Positions 35,116-44,388 of a DNA stretch of 64,000 nucleotides are shown piece after piece. Source of the DNA: Syntrophales bacterium (lineage in GTDB: Bacteria; Desulfobacterota; Syntrophia; Syntrophales; PHBD01); assembly GCA_035363115.1 (NCBI GenBank), contig DAOSEM010000001.1:186001-250000 (forward strand), in the 5' to 3' direction. Every line of letters starts with the position of its first letter. Position 1 is the first letter of the stretch. The position numbers and the translations under genes were made by a program. The notes beneath the pieces were generated by a model. That model searched no databases. It saw only the letters and a program-made list of their open reading frames with translations, and had not been told where the DNA came from.

Positions 35116-36530
35116 TGGCGTCCGTCCTGACCATCCGGGAGATCCTGGATGCGGCGGGGGGAGTCCTCCTCCGCGGCGACGGGCGGGGGACCGTGGACGG
35201 CGTATCGACGGACACGAGGACCCTGGGGCCTGGAAATCTCTTTGTGGCCCTCCGGGGGGACCGGTTCGACGGCCACCGTTTTCTCGGGGCCGCTGTGGCG
35301 GCGGGGGCAAAAGCGGTCATCGTCCAGGAGGACCCGCCGGGAGAGTGGATCGCGGGTCTCGCCGGCGTGGACGTGATCCGGGTGGAGGACACCCTGACAG
35401 CCCTGGGCGACCTGGCCGGCCACGTCCGGGGGAAGTACACGGTGCCTGTCATCGCCGTGACCGGCAGTTCGGGGAAGACGACGACCAAGGAGATGGCCGC
35501 CGCCGTCATCGGGCGGAAAATGCAGATCCTCAAGACGGAGGGCAACCTGAACAACCTCATCGGCGTTCCCATGATGCTCTTCCGTCTCGGCCCGGAGCAC
35601 CGCGCGGCCATCCTGGAGCTGGGAACGAACCGGCCTGGCGAGATCGCCCGGCTGACACGGATCGTCCGGCCGGACATCGGCCTGGTCACGAACATCGGCC
35701 CCGCCCACCTGGAGGGGCTGGGCAGCCTGGAAGGCGTCGCCCGGGAGAAGGGGGACCTCTTCCGGCACATGAAAGAAACGGCCACGGCCCTGATCAACCG
35801 GGACGACCCCTTCGTACGGGGCCAGGAGGAGCAGTGGCCGGGGAAAACGGTGACCTTCAGCATGGAAAGGGACGCGGACATCACGGCAGCGGACATCCGG
35901 ACGGATGCGGGGGGGACCTCGTTCCGCCTCGACATGGGGGACCGCCGCCGGGAGGTCCGGATTTCCCTCTGCGGGCGGCACGCCGTCTCCAACGCGCTGG
36001 CGGCGGCGGCCTGTGCCCGGGCGCTCGGCATCGACGAGGACGGGGTTCGGGAAGGACTGGAGTCGTTTCGCCCCGTTTCGGGCCGGATGACGGTACTCCC
36101 CCTGGCCAACGGGGCGTTCCTGGTGGACGACGCCTACAACGCGAATCCCGCCTCCGTCCGGGAGGCCCTCCGGACCCTCCGGGACCTGAGGGGTGCCGGC
36201 ACCGGGGTGGCGGTCCTGGGAGACATGCTGGAACTGGGGGACGCCTCGGCGGAGCTGCACCGCGACACGGGCCGTCTCCTGGCGGAAACGGGGATCCGGC
36301 GGGCGTACCTGAAGGGAGCCTTCTCGGGGGACACCGCCCGCGGCGCCGTCGAGGGCGGGCTGGCCCCGGGGGACGTGACGTTCTTCGAGGAGCCCCGGGA
36401 GATCCTGCCGTCCCTGCGGGAGCATCTCCGGGAGGGAGACTGGGTCCTGGTCAAGGGGTCCCGGCGGATGCGCCTGGAGGAAACCGTCCGGGCCGTCGCC
36501 GACTGGTTCGGAACGAAGGAGACCGCATAG
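35115..36530 (+). CDS. murF: UDP-N-acetylmuramoyl-tripeptide-D-alanyl-D-alanine ligase MurF
   Basis: 471-residue Mur ligase that adds D-Ala-D-Ala. P-loop VTGSSGKTTTKE (~114-125), ELGTNRPGEI and DDAYNANPASV identify MurF. The start ATG shares a base with the murE TGA. Its ligase for D-Ala-D-Ala (ddl) is not in the window. Abuts mraY directly. Confidence 0.96.
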   Translation: MASVLTIREILDAAGGVLLRGDGRGTVDGVSTDTRTLGPGNLFVALRGDRFDGHRFLGAAVAAGAKAVIVQEDPPGEWIAGLAGVDVIRVEDTLTALGDLAGHVRGKYTVPVIAVTGSSGKTTTKEMAAAVIGRKMQILKTEGNLNNLIGVPMMLFRLGPEHRAAILELGTNRPGEIARLTRIVRPDIGLVTNIGPAHLEGLGSLEGVAREKGDLFRHMKETATALINRDDPFVRGQEEQWPGKTVTFSMERDADITAADIRTDAGGTSFRLDMGDRRREVRISLCGRHAVSNALAAAACARALGIDEDGVREGLESFRPVSGRMTVLPLANGAFLVDDAYNANPASVREALRTLRDLRGAGTGVAVLGDMLELGDASAELHRDTGRLLAETGIRRAYLKGAFSGDTARGAVEGGLAPGDVTFFEEPREILPSLREHLREGDWVLVKGSRRMRLEETVRAVADWFGTKETA

Positions 36531-37610
36531 ATGCTGTACCACCTGCTGTATCCGCTCCATACGGTGTTCTCCTCCTTCAACGTGTTCCGCTACATCACGT
36601 TCCGGACGATCTATGCCGCCATCACGGCCCTGGTCATCTGTTTCGTCGTCGGTCCCTGGCTGATCCGCAAGCTCCAGAGCCTCCACGTGGGCCAGCAGGT
36701 GCGGGACGACGGTCCGAGCACTCACCAGGTGAAACAGGGCACCCCCACCATGGGCGGGGTCCTCATCATCTTCGCCGTCGTCGTCTCGACCCTCCTGTGG
36801 GCCAACCTCCGGGTGGACTACATCTGGCTGGTGATCCTTGTGACGATCGGCTACGGGCTCATCGGGTTCATGGACGACTACCGGAAGCTGACCCGGCGGA
36901 ACAGCAAGGGCGTTCCCGCGAAGACCCGCCTGGCGGGGGAGATCGCCATCGCGCTTTTCGTCAGCGTCATCCTGTTCTTGAAGCCGGGCTTCTCCTCGAA
37001 CCTGACGGTTCCCTTCTTCAAGACGGTGCTTCCCGACTTGGGCTGGATGTACATCCTCCTGTCCACGTTCATCATCGTGGGTGCGGCCAACGCGGTGAAC
37101 CTGACGGACGGCCTGGACGGCCTGGCCATCGGGCCGGCCATCACCTGCTTCCTGACGTACCTCCTGTTTGCGTATTTCGCGGGCAACGTCCGCATCTCCG
37201 GCTACCTCCAGGTCCCTTACGTGGCGGGAACGGGCGAGCTTTCGATCTTCTGCGGCGCCATGGTCGGCGCCGGGATCGGTTTTCTCTGGTACAACACCTA
37301 CCCGGCCCAGGTCTTCATGGGCGACGTGGGATCGCTGTCCCTCGGGGGGGCCCTGGGGACCCTGGCGATCATGACCAAGCAGGAGATCCTCCTGGCCATC
37401 GTGGGGGGCATTTTCGTCCTCGAGACCTTCTCGGTCATCGCCCAGGTGGGCTGGTTCAAGCTGTCCGGCGGGAAGAGGATCTTCCGGATGGCCCCGATCC
37501 ACCACCATTTCGAGCTGAAGGGATGGCCGGAGCCGAAGGTCATCGTCCGGTTCTGGATCATCTCGATCCTCCTGGCCATGGTGGCCATCAGCACGCTGAA
37601 ACTGCGGTGA
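36531..37610 (+). CDS. mraY: Phospho-N-acetylmuramoyl-pentapeptide transferase MraY
   Basis: 359-residue inner-membrane enzyme, about 10 transmembrane segments, making lipid I on undecaprenyl phosphate. Motifs: TPTMGG near residue 68, FMDDYRKL, NLTDGLDGLA, VFMGDVGSL and the HHHFE loop (IHHHFELKGW). Starts immediately after the murF stop with AAGGAG inside murF. Confidence 0.97.
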   Translation: MLYHLLYPLHTVFSSFNVFRYITFRTIYAAITALVICFVVGPWLIRKLQSLHVGQQVRDDGPSTHQVKQGTPTMGGVLIIFAVVVSTLLWANLRVDYIWLVILVTIGYGLIGFMDDYRKLTRRNSKGVPAKTRLAGEIAIALFVSVILFLKPGFSSNLTVPFFKTVLPDLGWMYILLSTFIIVGAANAVNLTDGLDGLAIGPAITCFLTYLLFAYFAGNVRISGYLQVPYVAGTGELSIFCGAMVGAGIGFLWYNTYPAQVFMGDVGSLSLGGALGTLAIMTKQEILLAIVGGIFVLETFSVIAQVGWFKLSGGKRIFRMAPIHHHFELKGWPEPKVIVRFWIISILLAMVAISTLKLR

Positions 37611-37616
37611 CGGATC

Positions 37617-38957
37617 ATGGAACTGGCGGGGAAGAACATCCTGGTGATCGGACTCGGCAAGACGGGGAAGTCAACGGCGCAGTTCCTCGCCCGCAGGGGA
37701 GCGCGGGTGGCCGTGACGGACACCCGGCCCGCCGCCGATTTCCGGGAATGGATCACCGGCGGCAACGGATCCGGCCAATATGTGTGGACTCCCTATGAGC
37801 CGTCGTCGATTGCCGGCATCGACCTGGTGATCCCCTCTCCTGGGATCCCGCCCTCCGATGCGGTGCTCTCGGTGGCCTTGCGCCGGGGCGTGCCCGTTTT
37901 CAGCGAGATCGAACTGGCCGCCCGGTTCCTCCGGATCCCCATGATCGCCGTCACGGGCACCAACGGGAAGACCACCGTCGCGACCCTGCTGGGCGAGATC
38001 TTCCGGGAGAGCGGCATGGAGGCCTTCGTCGGGGGGAACATCGGGACGCCGCTCATCGACCGCGCCGGTGCCGAGGAAAGCGACCGGTACGCCGTGGTCG
38101 AGGTGAGCAGCTTCCAACTCCAGTACATTGATACGTTCCGTCCCTTCGTGTCCCTGATCCTGAACGTGACTCCGGATCACGTGGACTACCACGGGAGCTT
38201 CGAGGCCTATCGCCGGGCAAAGGAGCGGATCTTCGAAAACCAGAAGGGAGGGGACCGGGTTGTCCTGAACGCCGACGATCCGTTCCTGTCGCCCCCCCTG
38301 ACGGCCCCCGCGGCGCCGGTGCTTCCGTTCAGCACCCTTCGCGAGCCCGAGGAGGGGATCTTTCTGCGGGGAGACAGGATGGTTCTCCGGACGGGCGGCG
38401 CGGAAGAGGAGTATCCCCTGGACATGATCCGGATCCCCGGGCGGCACAACGTAGAGAACGTCATGGCCGCCATCCTCACGGCCCGGGCGGCCGGCTGCTC
38501 CCGGGAGGGAATCTCCTCCGCCGTCCGGAATTTCCGGGGGATCTCTCACCGGATCGAGTTCGCCGGCCAGAAGAACGGGGTCTCCTTTTACGACGACTCG
38601 AAGGGGACCAACACGGGGGCGGTGCAGCGGGCCCTGGAGACCTTCTCCCGGCCGGTGATCCTGCTCATGGGAGGCCGCGACAAGGACGGGGATTTTGCGA
38701 GCCTGGAAGAGGCGGTGCAAAAACGGGTGAAGCGCCTGATCCTCTTCGGCGAGGCGGCGGAGCGGATCGGCGGATTCCTGGGCGGGGTCGTCCCGACGGA
38801 GGACGGTGGTCCCCTGGAGCATGCCGTACGGCGGGCCTTCGAGGAGGCGGCACCGGGGGACGTGGTCCTCCTGTCGCCGGGATGCGCCAGTTTCGACGCC
38901 TACACGGACTACCGGCAGCGGGGCCGGCACTTCAAACAGATTGTCGGGGAGCTGTGA
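37617..38957 (+). CDS. murD: UDP-N-acetylmuramoyl-L-alanine-D-glutamate ligase MurD
   Basis: 446-residue Mur ligase adding D-Glu. N-terminal Rossmann opening VIGLGKTGKST, P-loop VTGTNGKTTV (~116-125), EVSSFQL and the C-terminal FYDDSKGTNTGA. Starts six bases after mraY. Confidence 0.97.
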   Translation: MELAGKNILVIGLGKTGKSTAQFLARRGARVAVTDTRPAADFREWITGGNGSGQYVWTPYEPSSIAGIDLVIPSPGIPPSDAVLSVALRRGVPVFSEIELAARFLRIPMIAVTGTNGKTTVATLLGEIFRESGMEAFVGGNIGTPLIDRAGAEESDRYAVVEVSSFQLQYIDTFRPFVSLILNVTPDHVDYHGSFEAYRRAKERIFENQKGGDRVVLNADDPFLSPPLTAPAAPVLPFSTLREPEEGIFLRGDRMVLRTGGAEEEYPLDMIRIPGRHNVENVMAAILTARAAGCSREGISSAVRNFRGISHRIEFAGQKNGVSFYDDSKGTNTGAVQRALETFSRPVILLMGGRDKDGDFASLEEAVQKRVKRLILFGEAAERIGGFLGGVVPTEDGGPLEHAVRRAFEEAAPGDVVLLSPGCASFDAYTDYRQRGRHFKQIVGEL

Positions 38958-38959
38958 CC

Positions 38960-40057
38960 ATGGTGCCCAGGGAAGGAAGGCCCGACATCGTGCTTCTGAT
39001 TGTGACCCTCATCCTGGTGACGGTGGGGACGGTCATGGTCTACAGCTCCAGCTCGATCATGGCGGCGGAGAAATACAAGGACGGCCTCTATTTCCTCAAG
39101 AAGCAGATCGTTTTCGTGATCATGGGACTCGGTCTGATGGTGTTCCTGACGAAGGTTCCCTACCAGAAACTAAAGAAACTCGCCTACCCGGTCCTGGCCC
39201 TCACGCTGATCATGCTGGCGGTGCTCCTGATTCCCCACGCCGGAGTGCGGGCCGGCGGGGCGACGCGCTGGCTCCGCCTGGGGCTCTTCAACTTCCAGGT
39301 GACCGAGCTGGCCAAGGTGGCCGTGGTGCTGTTCCTGGCCCACTATCTAACCCGGAAGGCGGCCCAGTTGAAAGACTTCAAGCAGGGCATCCTGATCCCC
39401 ATGCTGACGGTCTGCTTCCTCATCGGCCTGATCATCCTGGAGCCCGATTTCGGGACCTCGGCGATCATTTTCTTAATCATGATGCTGATGTTCTATCTCT
39501 CGGGGACCCGGGTCACGCATCTGGCCGGCCTGGCGGCGGCCATGGCCCCGGTGGCCCTGTGGCTCCTGATGCGCAAGAGCTACCGGATGGAGCGGCTGCT
39601 GACGTTCCTGGACCCCTGGCGGGACCCCGGGAAGTCGGGATTCCAGATCATCCAGTCGCTCCTGTCCTTCGGGTCCGGCGGTCCCTTCGGCGTCGGCATC
39701 GGCGACGGCATGCAGAAGCTTTTCTACCTGCCGGAGCCGCACACGGACTTCATCCTGGCGATCATCGCCGAGGAGAGCGGATTTCTCGGGGTGGCCCTGG
39801 TGATCGGGCTGTTCACCGTTTTTGTCTTCCGGGGCTTCGTCATCGCCTTCCGGGCGGCCGATCCCTTCGGCACGCTCCTGGCGGCGGGGCTCACCATGAT
39901 CATCGCCCTGGAGGCGTTCATCAACATTGCGGGGGTCATGGGCCTGATCCCCCTCAAGGGGCTGGCCCTGCCGTTTTTGAGTTACGGGGGATCGTCGCTC
40001 ATCATGAGCATGGTGGCGGTGGGCATCCTCCTGAACATTTCTTCGTACGAGTCGTGA
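38960..40057 (+). CDS. ftsW: Septal peptidoglycan glycosyltransferase FtsW
   Basis: 365-residue SEDS polymerase with ten hydrophobic segments that works with FtsI. Family motifs: YSSSSIMA near residue 28, LEPDFGTS, VALWLLMRKSYR, AIIAEESGFLG and the C-terminal LPFLSYGGSSL. The ATG at 38960 lies just after the murD TGA; a GTG three bases on is also possible. Confidence 0.96.
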   Translation: MVPREGRPDIVLLIVTLILVTVGTVMVYSSSSIMAAEKYKDGLYFLKKQIVFVIMGLGLMVFLTKVPYQKLKKLAYPVLALTLIMLAVLLIPHAGVRAGGATRWLRLGLFNFQVTELAKVAVVLFLAHYLTRKAAQLKDFKQGILIPMLTVCFLIGLIILEPDFGTSAIIFLIMMLMFYLSGTRVTHLAGLAAAMAPVALWLLMRKSYRMERLLTFLDPWRDPGKSGFQIIQSLLSFGSGGPFGVGIGDGMQKLFYLPEPHTDFILAIIAEESGFLGVALVIGLFTVFVFRGFVIAFRAADPFGTLLAAGLTMIIALEAFINIAGVMGLIPLKGLALPFLSYGGSSLIMSMVAVGILLNISSYES

Positions 40058-40058
40058 C

Positions 40059-41153
40059 GTGAAGATGCTGATTGCCGGCGGCGGCACCGGGGGACACCTC
40101 TTCCCGGGCATCGCCGTCGCGGAAGAATTCCTCCGGCGGGACCGGGATCACCGGGTCCTGTTCGTGGGCACGGAGCGGGGACTGGAAAAGCGGGTGCTGC
40201 CGACGATGGGTTACGAACTGGCCACACTGGACGTGGAAGGCGTCAAGGGGAGAGGACTGGCCCGGTCCCTGGGGGCACTTCTCAAGATCCCCCGGAGCCT
40301 CCTGCAGTCCGCGGCGGTCCTCCGGCGCTTCCGCCCCGACGTGGTCCTGGGTGTCGGGGGATATGCCTCGGGACCGGCGGTCCTGGCGGCGGCCTTGAAA
40401 AGGATCCCCACGGCGGTGGCGGAGCAGAATGCCGTGCCGGGGGCGACCAACCAGATTTTGGGGCGGTTCGTGGATCGGGTGTTCGTCACATTCCGGGAGT
40501 CCGCGGGAGAGTTCCCGGCCCGGAAAGTGGTGGTGTGCGGGAATCCCGTCCGGTCGGCCTTCCTGAGGAAAGGGCCGGCGGCGGAGAGAAAGGACGACCG
40601 GTTCGGGCTCCTCGTGTTCGGCGGGAGCCAGGGGGCGCGGGCGATCAACCGGGCCGTGGAAGAGGCCCTGCCTCTCCTCGGGGACCTGCGGGCCCGGCTG
40701 CGGATCGTGCACCAGACCGGTGCCGCGGACGTGGAGAGGACGGCGGCGGCCTACCGGGAGCAGGGATTCGACGCGGAGGTCGTCCCCTTCATCCTGGACA
40801 TGGCCGGTGCTTACGACCGGGCCGACCTCCTGGTCTGCCGGGCCGGCGCCACGTCCCTGGCAGAGATCACCGTGAGCGGAAAGGCATCGCTCCTGATCCC
40901 CTTTCCCTTTGCCGTTGCGGACCACCAGACCTGGAACGCCCGGGTGCTGGCGGAGGCGGGAGCGGCGGACATGGTGGCGGAAAAGGATTTGACGGGGGCC
41001 CTCCTGGCGGAGAGGATCCGGCGATTCGTCGCGGATCCGGGGCGGCTCCGGGCGATGGAGGACAAGTCCCGCTCCCTGGGAAACCCCCGGGCGGCGGCGG
41101 ATATCGTGGACGCCATGCTTTCCCTGGCGAGGCCGGGAACGGCGGCGGCGTAG
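40059..41153 (+). CDS. murG: Lipid II synthase MurG (GlcNAc transferase)
   Basis: 364-residue GT-B glycosyltransferase on the inner membrane face that adds GlcNAc to lipid I. N-terminal AGGGTGGHLFPGIAVAE, VGVGGYASGPAVLAA, EQNAVPGATN and the UDP-binding VCRAGATSLAEI with downstream FPFAVADHQT. GTG start one base after the ftsW stop. Confidence 0.97.
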   Translation: MKMLIAGGGTGGHLFPGIAVAEEFLRRDRDHRVLFVGTERGLEKRVLPTMGYELATLDVEGVKGRGLARSLGALLKIPRSLLQSAAVLRRFRPDVVLGVGGYASGPAVLAAALKRIPTAVAEQNAVPGATNQILGRFVDRVFVTFRESAGEFPARKVVVCGNPVRSAFLRKGPAAERKDDRFGLLVFGGSQGARAINRAVEEALPLLGDLRARLRIVHQTGAADVERTAAAYREQGFDAEVVPFILDMAGAYDRADLLVCRAGATSLAEITVSGKASLLIPFPFAVADHQTWNARVLAEAGAADMVAEKDLTGALLAERIRRFVADPGRLRAMEDKSRSLGNPRAAADIVDAMLSLARPGTAAA

Positions 41154-41192
41154 AGGGCGGTTGCCCGCGGGGCGGCCCGAAGGAAGGACGGA

Positions 41193-42590
41193 ATGGATAC
41201 AACCAAGCGCGTCGACGGCATGCGCCGGAAGATCCGGACGATCCACTTCGTGGGGATCGGCGGCATCGGCATGAGCGGCATTGCCGAGGTGCTCCTGAAT
41301 CTCGGATATGCCGTGCGGGGCTCCGATGTGGCGACCTCGGACATCACGGCCAGGCTGTCATCCCTCGGGGCGGCCGTCTTTCTCGGCCACAACGCGGCCA
41401 ACGTGGGGAACGCCGACGTGGTGGTCACCTCCACAGCCGTGGCGCCGGACAACCCGGAAGTCGTCGAGGCGCGCCGGCTGGGAGTCCCGGTAATCCCACG
41501 GGCGGAGATGCTGGCGGAGCTCCTGAAGATGAAGTTTTCCATCGCCGTCTCGGGAACCCACGGGAAGACCACGACGACATCGATGATCTCCACCGTTCTG
41601 GCCCATGCCGGCCTGGACCCGACCATGGTGATCGGCGGGAAGCTGGCCAGCATCGGCAGCAACGCGAAGATGGGAGACGGGGAGATCCTCGTCGCCGAAG
41701 CGGACGAGAGCGACAAGTCCTTCCTGAAGCTGTCGCCCTGCATCGCCGTCATCACAAACGTCGAGCTGGAGCACGTGGACCACTACCGGGACCTGGAGGA
41801 GATCAAAGACGCCTTTCTCCAGTTCGCCAACATCGTTCCCTTCTACGGGGCGACGGTGCTCTGCTCCGACGACGCGAACGTCCGGGCGATCCTGCCGGAA
41901 ATCCACCGGCGCGTGATCACCTACGGCCTCGGGGAGGACGCCGACTACCGGGCCTCCGAGCTGTCCTTCGACGGCTCCGTCTCGGCTTACCGGCTCCACG
42001 TCCGGGGGGAGGACAAAGGCATCGTGACCCTGAACGTCCCGGGACGCTTCAACGTTCTGAATTCCCTGGCGACCGTCGCGGTGGCGCGGGAGCTCGACGT
42101 CGACTGGGAGCTCCTCAAGGCGGGAATGGCCCTGTACACGGGTGTGGGGCGCCGGCTGGAGGTGAAGGGTACGGCGGGCGGCGTCACCGTGGTGGACGAC
42201 TATGGGCATCACCCGACGGAGATCCGGGAGACCCTGGCGGCGGCCCGGCATGTCTGGAAGGGGAGGTTCCTCGTCGTCTTCCAGCCCCACCGGTACAGCC
42301 GGACCCAGGGCCTGTTCAGCGAGTTCATGACGGCCTTTCCCGACGCCGATGTCCTGATCGTCACGGACATCTACGCGGCCAGCGAAAAGCCCATCCCGGG
42401 CGTCCACTCGGCGGCCCTCTGCGAGGCCGTCCGCGAGCAGGGGCACCCGGATGTCACGTACATGAAAGATTTTGGGGAGATCGTGGAGCACCTGGCCGGA
42501 ATCGTCCGTCCGGGCGATACCGTGTTCACCCAGGGGGCGGGGACGGTCTGGAGGATCGGCGAGGCCCTCCTGAAGCGGCTCACGACCTGA
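41193..42590 (+). CDS. murC: UDP-N-acetylmuramate-L-alanine ligase MurC
   Basis: 465-residue Mur ligase adding L-Ala. HFVGIGGIGMSGIAE near the N-terminus, P-loop SGTHGKTTTTS (~118-128), EADESDKSFL and DDYGHHPTEI are MurC-specific. A 39-base spacer from murG is the longest gap within murE-murB. AAGGAAGG ribosome site. Confidence 0.97.
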   Translation: MDTTKRVDGMRRKIRTIHFVGIGGIGMSGIAEVLLNLGYAVRGSDVATSDITARLSSLGAAVFLGHNAANVGNADVVVTSTAVAPDNPEVVEARRLGVPVIPRAEMLAELLKMKFSIAVSGTHGKTTTTSMISTVLAHAGLDPTMVIGGKLASIGSNAKMGDGEILVAEADESDKSFLKLSPCIAVITNVELEHVDHYRDLEEIKDAFLQFANIVPFYGATVLCSDDANVRAILPEIHRRVITYGLGEDADYRASELSFDGSVSAYRLHVRGEDKGIVTLNVPGRFNVLNSLATVAVARELDVDWELLKAGMALYTGVGRRLEVKGTAGGVTVVDDYGHHPTEIRETLAAARHVWKGRFLVVFQPHRYSRTQGLFSEFMTAFPDADVLIVTDIYAASEKPIPGVHSAALCEAVREQGHPDVTYMKDFGEIVEHLAGIVRPGDTVFTQGAGTVWRIGEALLKRLTT

Positions 42591-42610
42591 CGGCGGGAGG
42601 CATGGAGACG

Positions 42611-43528
42611 ATGGACGCCCGGCTCCGGGACGAACTGAAGGCTGCCGCCGGGGAGGTCCTCTTTGACGAGCCCCTCGCCGCCTACACCTCCATGGGGGTG
42701 GGTGGGAAAGCCGATGCCCTGGCCTTCCCCGTCGACGAGGAGGCCCTGGGCCGGACCGTTGCCCTCTGCCGGGAGCGGGGGATCGCCTGGTTCCCCGCGG
42801 GGAACTGGACGAACCTGATCATTGCCGACGCGGGCTGGCGGGGGGTCGTGGTGGCCCTCAGGAGCCTGCGTCGGATCCGGCTGGTCCGGGATGCCGGGAG
42901 CGGGGCGCGGATCGAGGCAGGGGCGGGGGCGCTCCTGGCGGAGGCGGTGGCCCTGGCCGCCCGGGAGGCATTGACGGGGCTGGAGTTCGGCGCCGGAATC
43001 CCGGGAAGCGTGGGCGGTGCCGTGCGGATGAATGCGGGGGCCTTCGGGCGGGAGATGAAGGACGTGGTGGAGAGTGTTCGACTGCTGGATGACGGCGGGA
43101 GTTTCCGGGAAATGGCAAGTCGGGACCTGGCCTTTGCCTACCGGAACCTTGATCTGTCTCCGGGATCGGTCATCACGGGCGCCCGGTTTCATCTGGAGGA
43201 GGGCGACGAAGCGGCGGTGCGCGGCCGGATCGCCGAGATCATGGCCCTCCGGCGGCAGAAGCATCCGCTGGAGTACCGGAGCGCCGGATCGGTCTTCAAG
43301 AACCCCCGGGGTATCCCGGCGGGGCGGCTGATCGAGGAGGCGGGCCTCAAGGGGACCCGCGTCGGCGACGCACAGGTCTCGGAGAAGCACGGGAATTTCA
43401 TCGTCAACCTGGGGAAGGCACGGGCCGGGGATGTCCTGGCCCTGATCGAGCTGGTCCGGGAGCGCGTCCGGGAAAAAACGGGAGTGACCCTGGAAACGGA
43501 GGTGCGCATCGTGGGGGGGGCGTCGTGA
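42611..43528 (+). CDS. murB: UDP-N-acetylenolpyruvylglucosamine reductase MurB
   Basis: 305-residue FAD enzyme completing UDP-MurNAc. TSMGVGGKADALAFP, LEFGAGIPGSVGGAVRMNAGA split across the FAD fold, YRSAGSVFKNP with the proton-donor Ser, and the final HGNFIVNLG. The 42611 ATG has better ribosome spacing than an ATG at 42602. The reading frame stays open for ~2 kb upstream through murG and murC, but only this part codes. Stop overlaps ftsQ (GTGA). Confidence 0.95.
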   Translation: MDARLRDELKAAAGEVLFDEPLAAYTSMGVGGKADALAFPVDEEALGRTVALCRERGIAWFPAGNWTNLIIADAGWRGVVVALRSLRRIRLVRDAGSGARIEAGAGALLAEAVALAAREALTGLEFGAGIPGSVGGAVRMNAGAFGREMKDVVESVRLLDDGGSFREMASRDLAFAYRNLDLSPGSVITGARFHLEEGDEAAVRGRIAEIMALRRQKHPLEYRSAGSVFKNPRGIPAGRLIEEAGLKGTRVGDAQVSEKHGNFIVNLGKARAGDVLALIELVRERVREKTGVTLETEVRIVGGAS

Positions 43529-44367
43529 GGACATCGCTGCGGACAAAACTCCTGACCCGACGAAACCGGATGCAGCGGACCCGGCGGCCATTCCTCAGGG
43601 AATCGCTGTTGGCGCTGCTGCTCCTGTCGGTCGTGGCGGTGATGTCAGCGGCCGCGATCGGCATCTTTTACGGGATCGTCCAGGCGCCTTATTTCCATCT
43701 CCGGGAAACGGTGGTCCGGGGCTGCAAGGAGATCACCGAGCAGGAGGTGCTGGCGCTTGCGGCCCTCCGGCCCTCCGTGAGCATTCTGGCGGTGAACCGC
43801 GAGAAGCTCGCCCGGCGGGTGAAGCAGAACCCCTGGGTCCGGGAGGTCTCGGTTGGCCTGGAACTCCCCGACAGAATGGTCATCCGGGTGCAGGAGCGGA
43901 CGGTCCGGGCCCTCGTGAAGGGAAAAGACGGACTGTACCTCATGGACACGGCGGGCAATCTCTTCAAGCGGATGGAGAAACACGACGACGTCGATTTCCC
44001 GGTGATCACGGGCTATGAGAATCAGGCCGCCGTGGATGCCGGGTTTCAGAAGGCGGTGGCCTTCCTGAACAGAATGGCGGAGACCAAAACCCATCCCAAT
44101 CTTCAGGACATCGCCAGCGTCCACCTGGATCCGGTGACGGGCCTCTCCGTCGTGACCACCTCGGGCCTGTGCCTGAAGCTGGGCTTCGACCAATACGACG
44201 AGAAACTGGCCCGCCTCGCCACGGTCATGGCGGACCTGGAGCGCCGGACCGGGCGGCCCCGGTACGCGGGGGTGGATCTGGACGATCCGTCGAAGGTGAC
44301 GGTGCAGAAGAAGGAAATCCTCGGTCCGGCCGGGAACGCCGATCCGGGGAAGCAATTTCGGATGTAA
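43525..44367 (+). CDS. ftsQ: Cell division protein FtsQ
   Basis: 280-residue bitopic protein: basic cytoplasmic tail, transmembrane segment ~28-52, POTRA domain (~58-125; YFHLRETVVRGCKEI, NPWVREVSVGLELPD) and the beta domain. Scaffold of FtsQLB. In many genomes ddl sits between murB and ftsQ; here they overlap by four bases. Confidence 0.93.
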   Translation: MRTSLRTKLLTRRNRMQRTRRPFLRESLLALLLLSVVAVMSAAAIGIFYGIVQAPYFHLRETVVRGCKEITEQEVLALAALRPSVSILAVNREKLARRVKQNPWVREVSVGLELPDRMVIRVQERTVRALVKGKDGLYLMDTAGNLFKRMEKHDDVDFPVITGYENQAAVDAGFQKAVAFLNRMAETKTHPNLQDIASVHLDPVTGLSVVTTSGLCLKLGFDQYDEKLARLATVMADLERRTGRPRYAGVDLDDPSKVTVQKKEILGPAGNADPGKQFRM

Positions 44368-44388
44368 CGAAGGAACGGGGTAAAACGC

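Noticed and set aside
35022..37508. 828-codon minus-strand open frame across murF and mraY
   Set aside because: Antisense to two unmistakable enzymes; composition is Gly/Asp/Val/Arg-rich with no domain.
40535..42610. Upstream extension of the murB frame through murG and murC
   Set aside because: Lies in a different frame from real murG and murC; translation is repetitive Gly/Arg and the family start is at 42611 or 42602.
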